DNA of 64,000 nucleotides from Inonotus obliquus (GCA_032164295.1 JAJHTX010000005.1:1302001-1366000), one strand, 5' to 3'; positions 25,201 to 37,857 are shown, counted from the stretch's first letter. The notes: a model not told the origin generated them from the letters alone. A program made the numbers and translations.

Positions 25201-25602
25201 CTCATAGATCGCTTAATACGAGAGCGGAAGCAGAAAACAAACAACAGGAAGTGCCAACAAGAGAGCAGTGTTGGGATGATTCAGGTGACCTGCATCGTAC
25301 GCAGTGAGGGTTTCATGAAAGTTACAACTGCTGGAATGCACGTAGACATGCCAAAAGCCATCACGGTGAATGATATGCCTGAAATTTTGAGTCCGAGCCC
25401 TGACCCTGGGAGAGGACGATTTCAAGCGTTGGTGGCATGAGAGTTGAGCTGAGCTGAACTGCTTGAGGAACCAAGCATAATATATATTCATGATGCAGAT
25501 TCGCTGCTACATAGTACAAAAGATTTCTTCACCTCGGATGTGGCAGAGCTGGGTTTCCTTCCATATTCAAGACATTGTCCATCGATGGCGAGCGAGATCG
25601 AT

Positions 25603-28054
25603 TCACTTCTCGTCCTCGTAAAATATCGTCGCAGGCCCGCTAAAGGAAGTAATTGACATCAACAATCCATTTGCATGCACATAAGCACATACTATTTCGT
25701 TTCTCCCTAATGGGCCAGAGATCATCAGTAATTGAATTCAAAAGGGTCATGACCGCTGGCCAGACTCACGTTCTCAACCCACTTGATCCTGGCTTGTAGC
25801 TCCGTCGAACCAAACATGATTTCAACTTCATATTCCAGCAACCTAAATACCCCGCCATCATATGCGTTCATGATGGTTGAGTTACGATATAGCTTTGAAA
25901 GATTAGCCTTGATCGTGCAGGCAATATCGAATGATTCTGTATCCGGGCCACCTATCAGATGGGCGCTCAATTAAGGTATAAACTAACCTTCATTCTCATC
26001 ATGCCACTTAGGCACTGGTCCTTCACCACAAAAGTAGTAAATCTCGTCCTCGAAGCTCGCAGATTTACGATTCTTGACCTCCCTAACATAGAAATGACTG
26101 AATTGTTGTGTCTCCTGCACTTCTCGGTCCTAACTTGCACAAAACCCAGTAACCATAATAATATACACATGAGATGGATTGGACTTGCCTTCTCAACAAT
26201 GACGTCAAACATTCCAGGCATCATCACATCGCCACTATGGTCCGTGTACTGCAGGTATTCTCGTCTCCGGTGCTCTGGATCAAACTTCCGATAGAGTATG
26301 CTGCAGACGACACCGTAAGTGTTTCTTGTGACACGGCTCGATACCGTAGGTACAAGGCTGTTCAGTACGTTGCCATGGGAAACCGCCTTTGCCCTAACCG
26401 AAACCAGATTATGACCAGCACCGATAAAGATGGACTTGTGACATACAGATCAATCGATGACGGACGACAGACATTAATCCCATCTCGTCCGAGGACCTCG
26501 CGCAGCATAGCGAATAGATATTCACTGGAGGCAAAACCGCCAGAAAGCCAAACGGGCTGTGTCGAGATTCAGATCCGGCTTCAGGAGGAGCTCGACTGAC
26601 ATCTCACCATTGCCCTACCACCGCACTTTGCTATCTGGTTCTTGATTGACTCCAGAGCCTCGGAAACCGAGTGTTCAAAGCACTTCACCATGTCTTTACT
26701 ATAGCGTTAGCTGGTGCATGAGTAAAATGCTGTTGGCCGAGTCATACAAGACCAAACCCACCCATCTATCTTTAGACGACCCTGTCGAATGCCGAGCCTT
26801 GCGTTATTTTCATCTCGATTTCCGACACGGAGCCACGATGCATTCGATGCGTCCTTGAATTGTCTCTTGGTTGGGCCTTCAAAGTGGAGATTAATCAGCT
26901 CGTCCAGGATTTCCTTGTTATCGTAATGTGATCCTTGTAATAAAGCTGCGACGATAAGTGGAATTCAACGGCGAACGGTGCAAATGGATAGCATACTTTG
27001 GAGTAGCTTCCTCGCTCTAATGTTAACGAAAATCGAACCAGCAAACCGACCTTATGTACGTTTCAGCTTGTACAAATACAGTAACGGAGATGACAAACAG
27101 TCAGACGAGGTAAGCTCTCTGAGGCGCAACGGTGAAGAGTTCGCGACTTCATAGGATGTCATGTCTAGCGTACCACCTCCAAGGTCGGCAATTATGAAAC
27201 GGAAACCTTTCTATACACGGAAGAGATTCAATGAGTCAGCAGAGACGAGGCTGTGAAAACATGATCACTCACTTCGAGAGTAGGAGGGCAGAAGCCGCCA
27301 GCAAGGCATGATAATGCGCTAGCTTCACCTTCTGAGACAAAACTAATCTTTGAGCGTGCAGCCGCAAGATCTTTCACGAGTCCGCCGTGTACAGCAGCTT
27401 CTCGCATACGCTGCTGTGGCAGACCCATCCATCCATTCGGATGGCTCAGCACAAACTTGATGCGACCCGTGACCTTGCTTAGCAGATCATTGCTATCCGA
27501 ATGATGGATCTTAATGAACCTGGTGGTCTCCGAATACAGATATCTAAGGAAATCGCCCAGAACATCAACCACAGTCTTCATTGGAGGCAAGGTACCGAGA
27601 TCTAGGCCGTGAGTATTGATTGGAATATCAGATGGCCTAAGATGCATCTTGAAGCTTGATATCCTGCATCAGAATTGGATTCATTCGGTCTGAAAGCAAG
27701 AGAAACCGCACTATTCGACCTTGTACCAGCCTTCACTTTCAGCATCATAAGCAATGTTGTCTAACATAGCTGTTGCACCGGCTGCCCTCAACTTTCCGCC
27801 TTTATCATAGTACATAATTGAGGGTATCTTGTTGTCACCGGCGGTCGTCTGATCTGTAAACCTGACACGTTGTCAGGAGATGAATAATGACAATGTTGAC
27901 TACCTTACTCCTGCACCTGCTGCACCTCAGGGATCTCTCCTGGTCTAAGGAAAGCATAACAGACACCACTGAACGTTGTGCCAACGTCGATGCCTATTAT
28001 GAGCTCATGTTGGCCACTGTGGGGACGCAGAGCTAGGGCGCGAGGTATGTTCAT
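25603..28054 (-). CDS. H4: Hsp70-like ATPase, HSPA12 type, type I
   Basis: Same exon plan as H2 and H3. Signatures: GIDVGTTFSGVCYA, LGGGTLDM, and an adenosine segment reading VWLSGGFASSEYL, where the Val of the LVGG motif has become Ser. The start is MNIPRAL at 28054; the frame is open upstream (a non-ATG extension of about 30 residues). A GC donor (AAG|GCAAGT, near 26187) follows the GMFDVIVEK exon. The last exon encodes GPATIFYEDEK, stop 25603-25605. Divergent from the complete partner gene P4, 185 bp away: the first pair of the array in which both members look functional. Confidence 0.82.
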
Positions 28055-28238
28055 GGTCTGCGCCGGAACAGGAGAGGAAGATGGTTGGAGGAGACCTGAA
28101 TTAGGGTTCAAGTAAACATGGGCGTGGTAAAAAGAAGCCTCCCTCCTCAAGGTTCTGATCTGTTAGGGCGCTTGTGCGATATGCAAGGACACGCCCATCA
28201 GCTGAGGCTGCGTGAGTCAGTTCAGTCATTGAACTCAT

Positions 28239-29702
28239 ATGAACCTTCTTCACTCAGCTATCGCTCTAATTCTCAACATACTCTTTCCATTGAGACGCTT
28301 CTACGAGCCAGTAAGGTGCGTAGTGCATGCGTAGAATGTTTGACGACAAGCTGAGGCGGAGACAGCAACGAGGACGCAGGCACGGACATGCCCGCTGACA
28401 GAACGCGACTAATGGACACATCCAACCACCCATACCAACAATCGCCAAGACTGAAGACTTCCGCGAGAGGGAACGGGCGCGGTATCTTTGTACGAGCAAA
28501 GTAAGGCGAATGCATCGCGAGATATACAAACATTGATCAGTTCCCTGAAGCAACTGGCGTCAGAGCTTGAATCTCGGAAATATCTTTGGTGGCAGAGACG
28601 GGATTGAGCAGCGCGGAGAGGACGAAAAAACGAGCAGTGAACATCGTCGGAATTTGCCGACAGGCCAGCAAGTTCAAGGAGCACTCCATGCCGACAACAT
28701 CGACCAAAGCAAACGCCTCTTTCAAGACAAACTCGACGAGTGTTCAGAATCGGACGTCATCAGGCAATGCCAGTTTCTCAACGAGAAGATCAACAACACA
28801 GTCTTGTCCTTAGTGGACGACTGGACGGAGAATTCGTCTGCTTCACGGCGGTTGAAAGGCCTTGGCATATTATCCGACTCGAAGCGTGAAAAGTATCTGC
28901 AAAAGGTCATCGGAGCTACGCTTTCCACCTCAATCAAGTCGAAAGCCTCTTCTCCACCATCAGGCGAGCTGCAGGACTTGGTAACTGATGCCCTTCAGTC
29001 CTCGGCCGTGGATTATATCTCCTGGATCGTCTCGAGCACATTCAGTCCAGGAATTTCTTCCTCAACAAATGGTGAAATGCATGGGATATTTCTGAGTATG
29101 CTCTCCCAAGGTAAGCCTTCAGTTTTGGCGACATGGTGTGTAAAGAACAACCAAACGTCTGTAGAGCCCCTAGCGACTGCCCTCCGTTGGAGAGCTCTAA
29201 CTTACAAACACTCAACCAAGGAACCGAAGACATTGGCCATTGAATATCGAAAAGTACTTTCGAGTGACTTCCGCCACATATTCCGCCTTGCAGGAGAGGG
29301 CAGTTCGTCGAAATTCCTTACACGAATCCCGGACGCAGTAAGGGACAGCGAGATTATCGAGTCTACGTTGGAACTCTCGGAAATACTCAAGACAAAACTC
29401 TTCTCCGTCCATCTTGACGTTTATGCCATACGACCAGGTGAACCGTTTCGGGAAGACGACATGGAGTTCGACTCGGGTAATAAAGATGCGATCGGAAATC
29501 ACCCTGTCTTGTGTACGCTCGAAATAGGGCTTCGGGAACTATCACCTCAAACTGGATCTGGCAGGATTCTCCTGAAGCCAAAGGTGGTATTGGAGGTATG
29601 TGGAACTCATGCCAACCAAACTGATATTTTCTGACTCGTGAAACCCAGAAACCCGCCGTCCGTGACAAGAAGCTGGCCAAGCAACTCGATCGTGTTGTGT
29701 GA
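28239..29702 (+). CDS. P4: membrane-anchored partner protein, type I (unknown family)
   Basis: Exon 1 (28239-28310) encodes MNLLHSAIALILNILFPLRRFYEP, a short signal-anchor. The next small exons (GDSNEDAGTDM..., then a Trp/Arg-rich segment) are uncertain. The main exon up to 29110 is open and carries RLFQDKLDECSESDVI, FLNEKINNTVLSLVDDW, KREKYLQKVIGATLS and the helix SAVDYISWIVSSTF. Exon 29165-29595 carries EPLATALRWRALTYKH, IIESTLELSEILKTKLFSVHLDVYA and CTLEIGLREL; a last exon 29649-29702 ends KKLAKQLDRVV. I know no named domain. Predicted helical, with a single N-terminal membrane segment. Exon 2-3 joins are unresolved; the rest is well supported by similarity to P6-P9. Confidence 0.7.
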
Positions 29703-30246
29703 CAGTATCCCCATCTCTGTGCATCTTCGCTGGTATATGATTCTTTGTTTCTGTACTCCACCTCGCGTTAGCTTCAGGAGTTCTCGTACAACAAACAATC
29801 AGCCATGGGATTGGACCTGGCGCGAGCGCTACACGCTATTGTAACTCCCCAGGTCCAGGACACTTGACCTCGATCGATCTATTTTCATTTGTCCATCCGG
29901 GTGTTATCCTTCATATCCGATGATTTATTATCGGCCAATATCAATTCCGCTGACAGATGTGTACTGCAATAAGCAACACGCAGTCGCCGTTCAGTGCTAC
30001 GTGGGCTTGAATCTGGACTCTGGAAAGGAAAGATCAGACAATCTAGAATCTATCTGAGATTCAAAACTCTATAGACACGGAGGAGCCTGACCCCAATAAG
30101 GTTCAGAATTTCAAAAAGCGAGGAATCGTGGAGGCGGGCGCTTGGAATGAATCCGGATAATCTTACACGAGGACTTAGACGCCTGGACGGAGATATAATA
30201 ACCTTAATATGAACTACAAAACGACGATTTTGATTTGCTGAGTGAG
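29703..30246. other. Spacer downstream of P4
   Basis: No gene supported. It lies between the 3' end of P4 and a relic of an ABC transporter on the opposite strand. Confidence 0.5.
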
Positions 30247-30430
30247 CTATTCATCGTCCGCTGGTGTCACTCGGTTGTGACATGGCCTTGCCTTCGCAGC
30301 TTCCTCGAGTTCAGAGAAGTTGACACTTTTCATGCACAACTCGCGGGAGGTACTGCCCTCTTTCCGAAGTAGATTGTACGGCGTGTCGAATTCGACGACG
30401 CGTCCTGCGTCCATATAAAATCATAGTATT
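30247..30430 (-). pseudogene. ABC transporter (MRP/ABCC type) C-terminal relic
   Basis: Reading the minus strand, the frame ending at 30247-30249 gives MDAGRVVEFDTPYNLLRKE, then ELCMKSVNFSELEEAAKA and a stop: the characteristic C-terminal end of the second nucleotide-binding domain of ABCC-type transporters. Nothing of the Walker or signature motifs is present upstream, so it is an isolated fragment, probably left by a rearrangement. Confidence 0.65.
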
Positions 30431-30489
30431 ATGTGATGCAAGCCTTATCGACCATGTGTATGACAGGGTCAGAAATGTATCTAATATAA

Positions 30490-31084
30490 TCACTTGTTGG
30501 GACCGAAATTCTCAGTGTGGAGATGATGAATAGCTGCACGTATTGTAAAGCCATTCCCTGACGCCTTAATATTGCCGTCTTTGTCCTGTACTAAAATTTC
30601 GATACGCCGCTGGTTCCTGTCCCAATTAATGACGTTTTGTTTGCTTTTAATATCTGAGTGATATGTTAACCCTTATTAAATTAGGAGAAACTGAGATGAT
30701 ACAGACTATAATGTTGGCTGATTTCGCGAAATTGTTCGTTTTGTTCGAGTACCCAATCGAAGAGCTTTCTAATAGCTTCATACTTTGTCTCGTGTTCAAC
30801 TGAATACCCCTGGGTGGCTTCTTCTGTCGGTACAAGTTCACACGCGAATCGTCTTCCCTTCTCGCCCTCAGGAGGAAGCCATTTAGGATCATATCTAAGT
30901 CTGTTATCCATCCCATCTGAAGTGGTATGTTAGACCCTATTCGAAGTAGGAGAAACCGGGATAGTTACGGACATTCTTTGATCCCTTTCTCACAAATAGA
31001 TATCTGCTTCTGCCGTACATTCTCCCATTTCTGCTGTCCAGAACTCCTCTTGCCCGAGTACCTGGAATTCTTGGACTTTGGCAT
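30490..31084 (-). CDS. Unknown small protein, 161 residues
   Basis: Three exons on the minus strand (31084-30973, 30916-30707, 30653-30490) close in phase. Features: a Lys/Arg/Ser-rich N-terminus (MPKSKNSRYSGKRSSGQQKW), RYDPKWLPPEGEKGRRFACE, a helical segment EAIRKLFDWVLEQNEQF and a C-terminal part with beta-like repeats (RRIEILVQDKDGNIKASGNG). There is no signal peptide, membrane segment or family that I recognise. A TATA box at 31167-31174 lies about 85 nt upstream of the start. It sits between an ABC transporter relic and H5 and is unlike the array genes. The model is plausible but rests on splice fit alone. Confidence 0.5.
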
Positions 31085-31166
31085 GGAAAGCAGCGGTGAA
31101 GTATTATTGGGTGCTTGGAGTGTACGTTGTTATTGGAAAGGCGCATACCTAGGACCAAGGGAGGGC

Positions 31167-31174
31167 ATTTATAT
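31167..31174 (-). promoter_or_regulatory. TATA box candidate for the 161-aa gene
   Basis: The minus strand reads ATATAAAT, about 85 nt upstream of the ATG at 31084. Confidence 0.4.
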
Positions 31175-31859
31175 GGCTTGTAGCGTGATGCAAACTAGTG
31201 GCGCCATAGCATCTACCAGCTATTATTTTTGGGAAAGTACAATGTCAAACGTCTGTGACTGTGACAGATGCAAAATTAGATAACGTACTTTGCGAGGCGC
31301 CACTAGGCTGGTCCATGGTGGGAGGTCACGTTCGCTTGGATGTCTTGATAGGCGCTGGTAGTAAGAAGTGCAGTATCCACCATACTTCCCACATACTAGC
31401 GGAGAAGTCGCCAACAAGTTCCTGCCTTACGGATTCAACGAGGCCTGGTCCATCTTCCTGTGACACCTCTGTTCACAGACCCCGGCGCCTAAGCATCTTA
31501 TTGAAACACTCGTGTACCTACAAGCTTTTTACGTTTACAAAAAAGGTCGAATGAGCATCTAAACTGCCGTGCGTTTAATAGCGAGCTCACTGGTGGAATG
31601 CGTCGGAGACAAGAATGCGTTGGACTCGGAAAGTATTGCCATGGCACAGAAATGAACTATGGCTTGTACATTAGTTGAACTGAAAGAATAACTTCAAATA
31701 GTATTGAACTGAGTGAGATCGTGATATTCTTTTCCATTGCATTTGATAATAATCTCTGCATAGAACACGCAATACACAAACTTGCTAGGTGGCGAACAAC
31801 TCTACTCATTCCATGTAATTAGTCCCCTGATCTGTTAGGAAAGTAAAAGGATAGTTTTT
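31175..31859. other. Spacer between the 161-aa gene and H5
   Basis: No supported gene. The short frames on both strands have no conserved features; the right part is AT-rich and probably 3' flank of H5. Confidence 0.45.
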
Positions 31860-34305
31860 TCACTCCTCATAAAACACTGTTGCAGGGCCACTGAAGGGAA
31901 TAGTAAGCATCAGGCAACTGTTGAAGGGTGGGCGCTTACTGTTTCGTTTCTCCCTGGAGTAACCAGCTACGTCAGTAAATTTCAAGCGCGTCAATGTCAG
32001 TGCCTCAACATACATCTTCAATCCACTTGATCCTGGCTTCCAGCTCTGTTGAGCCGAAAGTAATTTCGATATCAAAATCTAGCCTCCAGAATGACTTTCC
32101 ATTATGTGTCTGAAGTCTTGAGGGTAGGCATAGTTTCGAAAGATCGGCCTTGACGTAGCAGGCGATATCGAACTCATCTGCAACCGGATCATCAATCATA
32201 CGGACGCCCGATGGAGAAGATAAAAGTTGACGCACCTTTATTCTCATCATACCACGTCGGTACTGGTCCTTCGCCACAGAACATGTAGACTATGGTCATA
32301 ATGTTTGCAGATTTGCGCTCCCTCACATCACGTGAATATGAACTACTAAATCACTGTGTCAACTGTACTTCTTTGCCCTAACTTGCATGATAAACATTCT
32401 GGTCCACACTCGAGACACGCCGGACTTGCCTTCCTAACAACAACATCAAACTTTCCAGGCAACCTTATGACGCCACTTAAGCCTGTAAATCGCAGATGCT
32501 CTCGTCTGCGATGTTCGGCATTAAAGTCGTTATAGCATGTGTTGCACTGGACGCCATATGTTTTTCTAGTGACACGGCTCGATACCGTAGCTTCTAGGCT
32601 GTACAATACATTTCCATGTGCAACGGCCTTCGCTCTGACGGAAGTCGTTAGGAGGTTGTTTGAACAGGAAGGAATGCGCAGCATACAGATCTATCGATGA
32701 AGGACGACGAACATCGATTCCGTCGCGTTTCAGATCTTCTTCGAGCTTATGGAACAACCAATCGCTTGAGGCGAACCCCCCAACGAGCCAGACAGGCTAT
32801 ATAATTAATTAGCGCTCAGCCAATGCCTCGAGCAGGGTTACACCGACGACCGACCATCGGTTTATAGCCGCATCTAGCTAGCTGGCCCTTGATTGATTTT
32901 AGTGCCTCGGAAACCGAACGTTCAAAGCAATGTGCCATATCTTTGCTATTACGTTGACCAGTGCATGAGCAATTCAAGCGTCGGTCGTGTCAGGAAGTGC
33001 TGAACAAACCCATCTATCCGCAAGCGGCCCTGTCGAATGCCGAGCTTCGTATTAGTATCATCACGTTCGGCAACGCGAAGCCATGAAATCTTCAATGCGT
33101 CTTTGAATTCTCTCTTGGTCTTGCTTTCGAAGTGATCATTGATCACATCCCTTAATCTTTCAGGATTGTCGTAGTGTGATCCATGTAAAAGTCCTGCGAC
33201 AATGGGTTACGTTCAATGAGAGATGAAGCAGCAGCTGCATTACGTACTCTTCACAAGTCCCTTTGCCCTCATGTTTACAAATAGGGAACCGGCAAATCGA
33301 CCTGATACGGATGTTAGCGTGCCACCGGGAATAGCAAAGGAACGGGAGAACAATCAGACGAAGTAAGCTCCTTGAGACGCAGTGGCGAAGAGTTTGTGAC
33401 TTCGTAGGACGTCATGTCTAATGTGCCGCCCCCGAGATCAGCAATCATGAAACGAAAGCCCTTCTTTAGACGGGGAATATATAACGAATCAGAAAGCAAT
33501 GCACATGAATGATATCACGCACTTCCAGAGAGGGAGGACAGAAACCTCCAGCAAGGCAGGAAAGTGCACTAGCCTCGCCTTCGGAGACAAATTTAACATT
33601 TGACAACGCCTCGTCAGAATTTTTCACCAGAGCACCACGAACAGCAGCCTCTCGCATACGCTGCTGTGGCAGACCCATCCATCCATTTGGATGGCTCAGC
33701 ACAAACTTGATGCGACCCGTGACTTTACTTAGCAGCTCGCTGCTGTCCGAATGATGGCTCCTAATGAACTTGATCGTCTCCGAATACAAATACTGAAGAA
33801 AGTCGCCCATGACGTCAATCACTGTCTTTTTCTCAGGCAAAGAGCCGAGATCTAGGCCGTGAGTATCGATTGGAATATCAGATGGCCTTAGATGCATCTT
33901 GAAACTTGATATCCTGAGTCAGAATCATGCCATATTTAAGGAAGGAGATATCGTACAATTCAACCTTCGCCCATCCTTCACTTTCGGCATCAAAATCTAT
34001 GTCGTCCGAAACAGCTGTTGCCCCAGCTGCTCTCATCTTCCCTTTCTTATCGTAGTACATAATCGAAGGTATCTTGCTATCGCCGTTTGTCTGATCTGTA
34101 AATCTGAAGAGCTTTTCAGAGCTGAAGAAAGACGATGCCATATCTCTAACCTCGTCACAGACTGAATCTCAGGAATCTCTCCTGGTCTAAGAAAAGCATA
34201 ACAGACACCACTAAACGTTGTGCCGACATCGATGCCTATGATGAGCTCGTGCTCTCCGTCATGAGGCTGTGGATTTAGGATCCGTGGTTTCTTCGAGATA
34301 TTCAT
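31860..34305 (-). CDS. H5: Hsp70-like ATPase, HSPA12 type, type I
   Basis: The start MNISKKPRIL (ATG 34305) leads into GIDVGTTFSGVCYAF. Later exons give MIADLGGGTLDMTSYEV, GRFAGSLFVNMRAKG, KREFKDALKISWLR, PVWLVGGFASSDWLF and SKAVAHGN-like segments (KAVAHGNVLYSLEATVSSRV). The C-terminus ends ITFGSTELEARIKW, then GPATVFYEE (stop 31860-31862). The GC donor AAG|GCAAGT near 32428 is shared with H4. H5 and H6 share almost identical first exons and upstream regions over several hundred bp, so they separated recently, while their middle exons have diverged more. The partner beside it (P5) is broken. Confidence 0.8.
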
Positions 34306-34368
34306 CGTGAGGAGCGTAGTAGAGAGGAAGGCGGCCTGGTTCACACTGTAGCCTTCGCTCCGCCAATT

Positions 34369-34377
34369 CTATATAAG
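34369..34377. promoter_or_regulatory. TATA-like element between H5 and P5
   Basis: CTATATAAG, nearly palindromic, so it can be read in either direction: 64 nt upstream of the H5 ATG and about 100 nt upstream of the P5 ATG. The same element stands at the same place between H6 and P6. Confidence 0.5.
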
Positions 34378-34474
34378 ATGAATCACGGTACTTACATAAG
34401 GTTTCCTGGTGGTTAGTGCATGGGCTACGCATGTTAGACATATCAGAAGCCTCCTACTCTCACTCCGGCCTCAT

Positions 34475-35109
34475 ATGGGACTTCTGCGCTCAATCATCGC
34501 TCTAGTTCTCATCGGGCTATTATTACAAACTATTGACGTGAGTTGAACTGCTGAAAGTAGGGCGAGTCACTGAGTCTGGGACAATAGCGAAGCCGAAGTC
34601 AACGGGGACACCATGACTGCCGACATGAGTTACGAGACACCAGCTGGATCACCTCACTCACCGGTCCTTGAGCCACAAGCAAGACGACGGTCGAGCAGAA
34701 GTAGCCGAGCCAGTGGCGAGGCAGCGTTGAATCGGTATGGCGAGTTGATCTCTTCAATAAGCAAGGAGATTGACCTTCTCCACGAGAACAGAAACAGCCG
34801 GTCTTGGTATCAATTACTGGGTGTTGAGCATTTCCAGAAATTTACAGGAAGAAGTACCACGAGCAGGCAAGACGGTGAAAGTCATCGGGACTTGCCGAAT
34901 CTTCGGAAAATAAGAAATATCACGTGTCCAGCTCCACCTCTATCATGGATGCGCATGTGCATGGGATTGTGGGTGTGCACCTATTACGACCATGGAAGTG
35001 GTCGAAGCAAGGAGCAAGAGTGATAGGGGCCAATGCCTTCAACACGGAACCTCCGACTTCATTCATACTAGTCTCTGCCGCTCCAAAATCTGTTGACGCG
35101 GCAGTATAG
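34475..35109 (+). pseudogene. P5: broken copy of the partner gene
   Basis: Homologous to P6 from ATG 34475 (MGLLRSIIALVL). A 14-nt deletion in exon 1, relative to P6, shifts the frame so that exon 2 no longer reads TADMSYETPAGSPHSPV from the membrane segment. The central segment (GELISSISKEIDLL, KFTGRSTTSR, SHRDLPNL) is recognisable, but the sequence then diverges and the whole conserved C-terminal region is missing. A frame from ATG 34613 could still give a 136-residue soluble fragment. Confidence 0.72.
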
Positions 35110-35323
35110 ATTTATAAAACTTGCAGATAGATGAGTAAGAGAGTTACCACAAGATTATGTCGTGCTTTTTTTTGGAAGTCTTGGGGTGATAAGGGAAACC
35201 ATTTACAAAGCATCGTTCATGGAGCTACAGAATGATGGGAATATCTGATCCGTTATTCAGTCGGTTGTGATCTGACTAAACTGCGTGCGATGAAATGTCT
35301 AATAAAGCGCGACCAAGATCAGT

Positions 35324-37797
35324 TCACTCGTCATAAAGTATCGTCGCAGGTCCGCTAGAAGGGGACATCAATACATCGATACGAAGAGTCGTAGAGACGT
35401 CACCTCATACTATTTAGTTTCTCCCTAAAGTAATGAATCTCGTCAGTAACTTCAAGGGTATTATGATAGATACTGTAGCATACATTCTCGATCCATTTGA
35501 TTCTGGCTTGCAGCTCCGTCAAGCCAAACATGATCTCAATGACATACTCAAGCCTCCAGAATGTCTTGCCATTATGAGTCTGGATGGTCGAGGGTCGACA
35601 TAGCTTTGAAAGATCGGCCTTGATCTTGCCGGCGAGATCGAATGCATCTGTAATCAGATATCCACCAATTAGATGTATACTCGCTGAAAGAGAACATATT
35701 CATGCCTTCATTTTCGTCATACCAGGTTGGAACTGGACCTTCATATTTATAGCTCCTTATCTTGTTTTCGAAGGTCGCGGATTTAGTTGTCTCGATCTCA
35801 CGGAAATACTCCTTGCTGAAGCATTGCGTTTCCTTTACTTCCTGATTCTAGCACACACCGCACGAGTAAATATACTAGTCAATGGAGCAGACCCGAGCTC
35901 ACCTTCTCAACGATGACAGAGAACATCCCAGGCATTATCACGTCGCCACTTACTGCCGTATACCGTCGATGTTTACGCCTGTTATGATCCGGATCAAGAC
36001 TGAAATAGCGCACAGCGGCAACAACGCCATATGTGTTTCTAGTAAAGCGGCTCGAAACTGTAGCTTCTAGGCTGTATAATACGTTGCCATGTGCAACAGC
36101 CTTTGCCCTGACGGAAGTCGTTAGAAAGCTATAATTAACACTATTGTGAACAAGAAGGAATGAGAAGCATACAGATCTATCGTCGACGGACGGCGAACTT
36201 CCATTCTGTCGCGCCTCAGTTCTTCTTCGAGCTTATGAAGTAACCAATCGCTTGAGGCGAACCCCCCAACGAGCCAGACAGGCTAAATAATCAACTAGTT
36301 AAACCAACGTCTCGAGCAGAGTCAGGTCGACGACCAACCATCGGTTTATAGCCGCATCTAGCTAGCTGGCCCTTAATTGACTTCAGTGCCTCGGATATAG
36401 AATGTTCAAAGCAATGTGCCATATCTTTGCTAAATGTTGGCCGGTACATGAGTAATCTAGCAAGAGTTAGTCGTATAATAAATCGCAAACAAACCCATCT
36501 ATCCGCAAACGGCCCTGCCGGATACCAAGCTTCGTGTTGGTCTCATCACGTTCGGCGATGCGAAGCCATGAAGTCTTTGATGCGTCTTTAAATTCTCTCT
36601 TAGTCTTGCTCTCGAAGTGATCGTTGATCACATCCCTTATTCTTTCAAGATTGTCGTATTGCGATCCACGCATCAATTCTGTGACAACGAATTACATTTA
36701 GTGAGAGATGAAGCAGCAACAGGCTTGCGTACTCTTTAGAAGTTCCTTCGCCCTGATGTTCACATATAGGGAACCGGCAAAGCGACCTGATGCGAGTATC
36801 AGTATACTGCCAGAAATAGAAAAGGGGTGGGAGCACAATCAGATGAAGTGAGCTCCTTTAGACGCAATGGCGAAGAGTTCGTGACTTCATAGGATGTCAT
36901 GTCTAGGGTTCCGCCTCCGAGATCAGCAATCATGAAACGGAAGCCTTTCTTCAGATGAGGAATATAAGATGAGGCGAAAAAAAACGGGACACGAAACGTA
37001 TATGACGCACTTCGAGAGTGGGAGGACAGAAACCTCCAGCAAGGCAGGAAAGTGCACTAGCTTCGCCTTCGGAGACAAAGTTTATCTTTGAACGCGCTTC
37101 GTCGGGATCTTTCACCAGACCACCACGAACGGCAGCTTCTCGCATACGTTGTTGTGGCAGACCTGTCCATCCATTTGGATGGCTCAGCACAAACTTAATG
37201 CGGCCCATGGCGTTACTAAGTAACGAGCTGCTGTCGGAATGATGGCTCCTAATGAACTTGGTTGTCTCCGAATACAAGTACTGAAGGAAATCGCCCATGA
37301 CATCGATTACAGACTTATTCTTAGGCAGAGTGCCGAGATCTAAGCCATGAGTATCGAGTGGAATGCCAGATGGCCTTAGATGCATCTTGAAACTTGATAT
37401 CCTGAGTCAGAATCATTCCATATTTAAGGAAGGAGATATCGTACAATTCAACCTTCACCCATCCTTCACTTTCGGCATCAAAATCTATGTCGTCCGAAAC
37501 AGCTGTTGCCCCAGCTGCTCTCATCTTCCCTTTCTTATCGTAGTACATAATCGAAGGTATCTTGCTATCGCCGTTTGTCTGATCTGTAAATCTGAAGAGC
37601 TGTCTGTCCAGAGCTGAAGAAAGATGATGCCATAACCCTAACCTCGTCACAGACTGAATCTCGGGAATCTCTCCTGGTCTAAGAAAAGCATAACAGACAC
37701 CACTGAACGTTGTGCCGACATCGATGCCTATGATAAGCTCGTGCTCTCCATCATGAGGCTGTGGATTTAGGATCCGTGGTTTCTTCGAGATATTCAT
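35324..37797 (-). CDS. H6: Hsp70-like ATPase, HSPA12 type, type I
   Basis: Starts MNISKKPRIL at 37797. Signatures GIDVGTTFSGVCYAF, LGGGTLDM and PVWLVGGFASSDWLL are intact. Last exon GPATILYDE, stop 35324-35326. Unlike H2-H5, the intron after the VEK exon has a normal GT donor (AAG|GTGAGC near 35,902). Exon 3 reads LPKNKSVIDVMGDFLQYLY. Divergent from P6, which looks complete, with 166 bp between start codons and a shared TATA-like element. No internal stops found in the exons. Confidence 0.82.
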
Positions 37798-37857
37798 CGT
37801 GATAGCGTAGTAGAGAGGAGCGGCCTGGTTCACACTGTAGCCTTCGCTCCGCCAATT

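Noticed and set aside
28266..28725. Minus-strand open frames opposite P4
   Set aside because: They overlap the P4 exons, show no conserved motif and repeat in the other P copies only because the coding strand is conserved.
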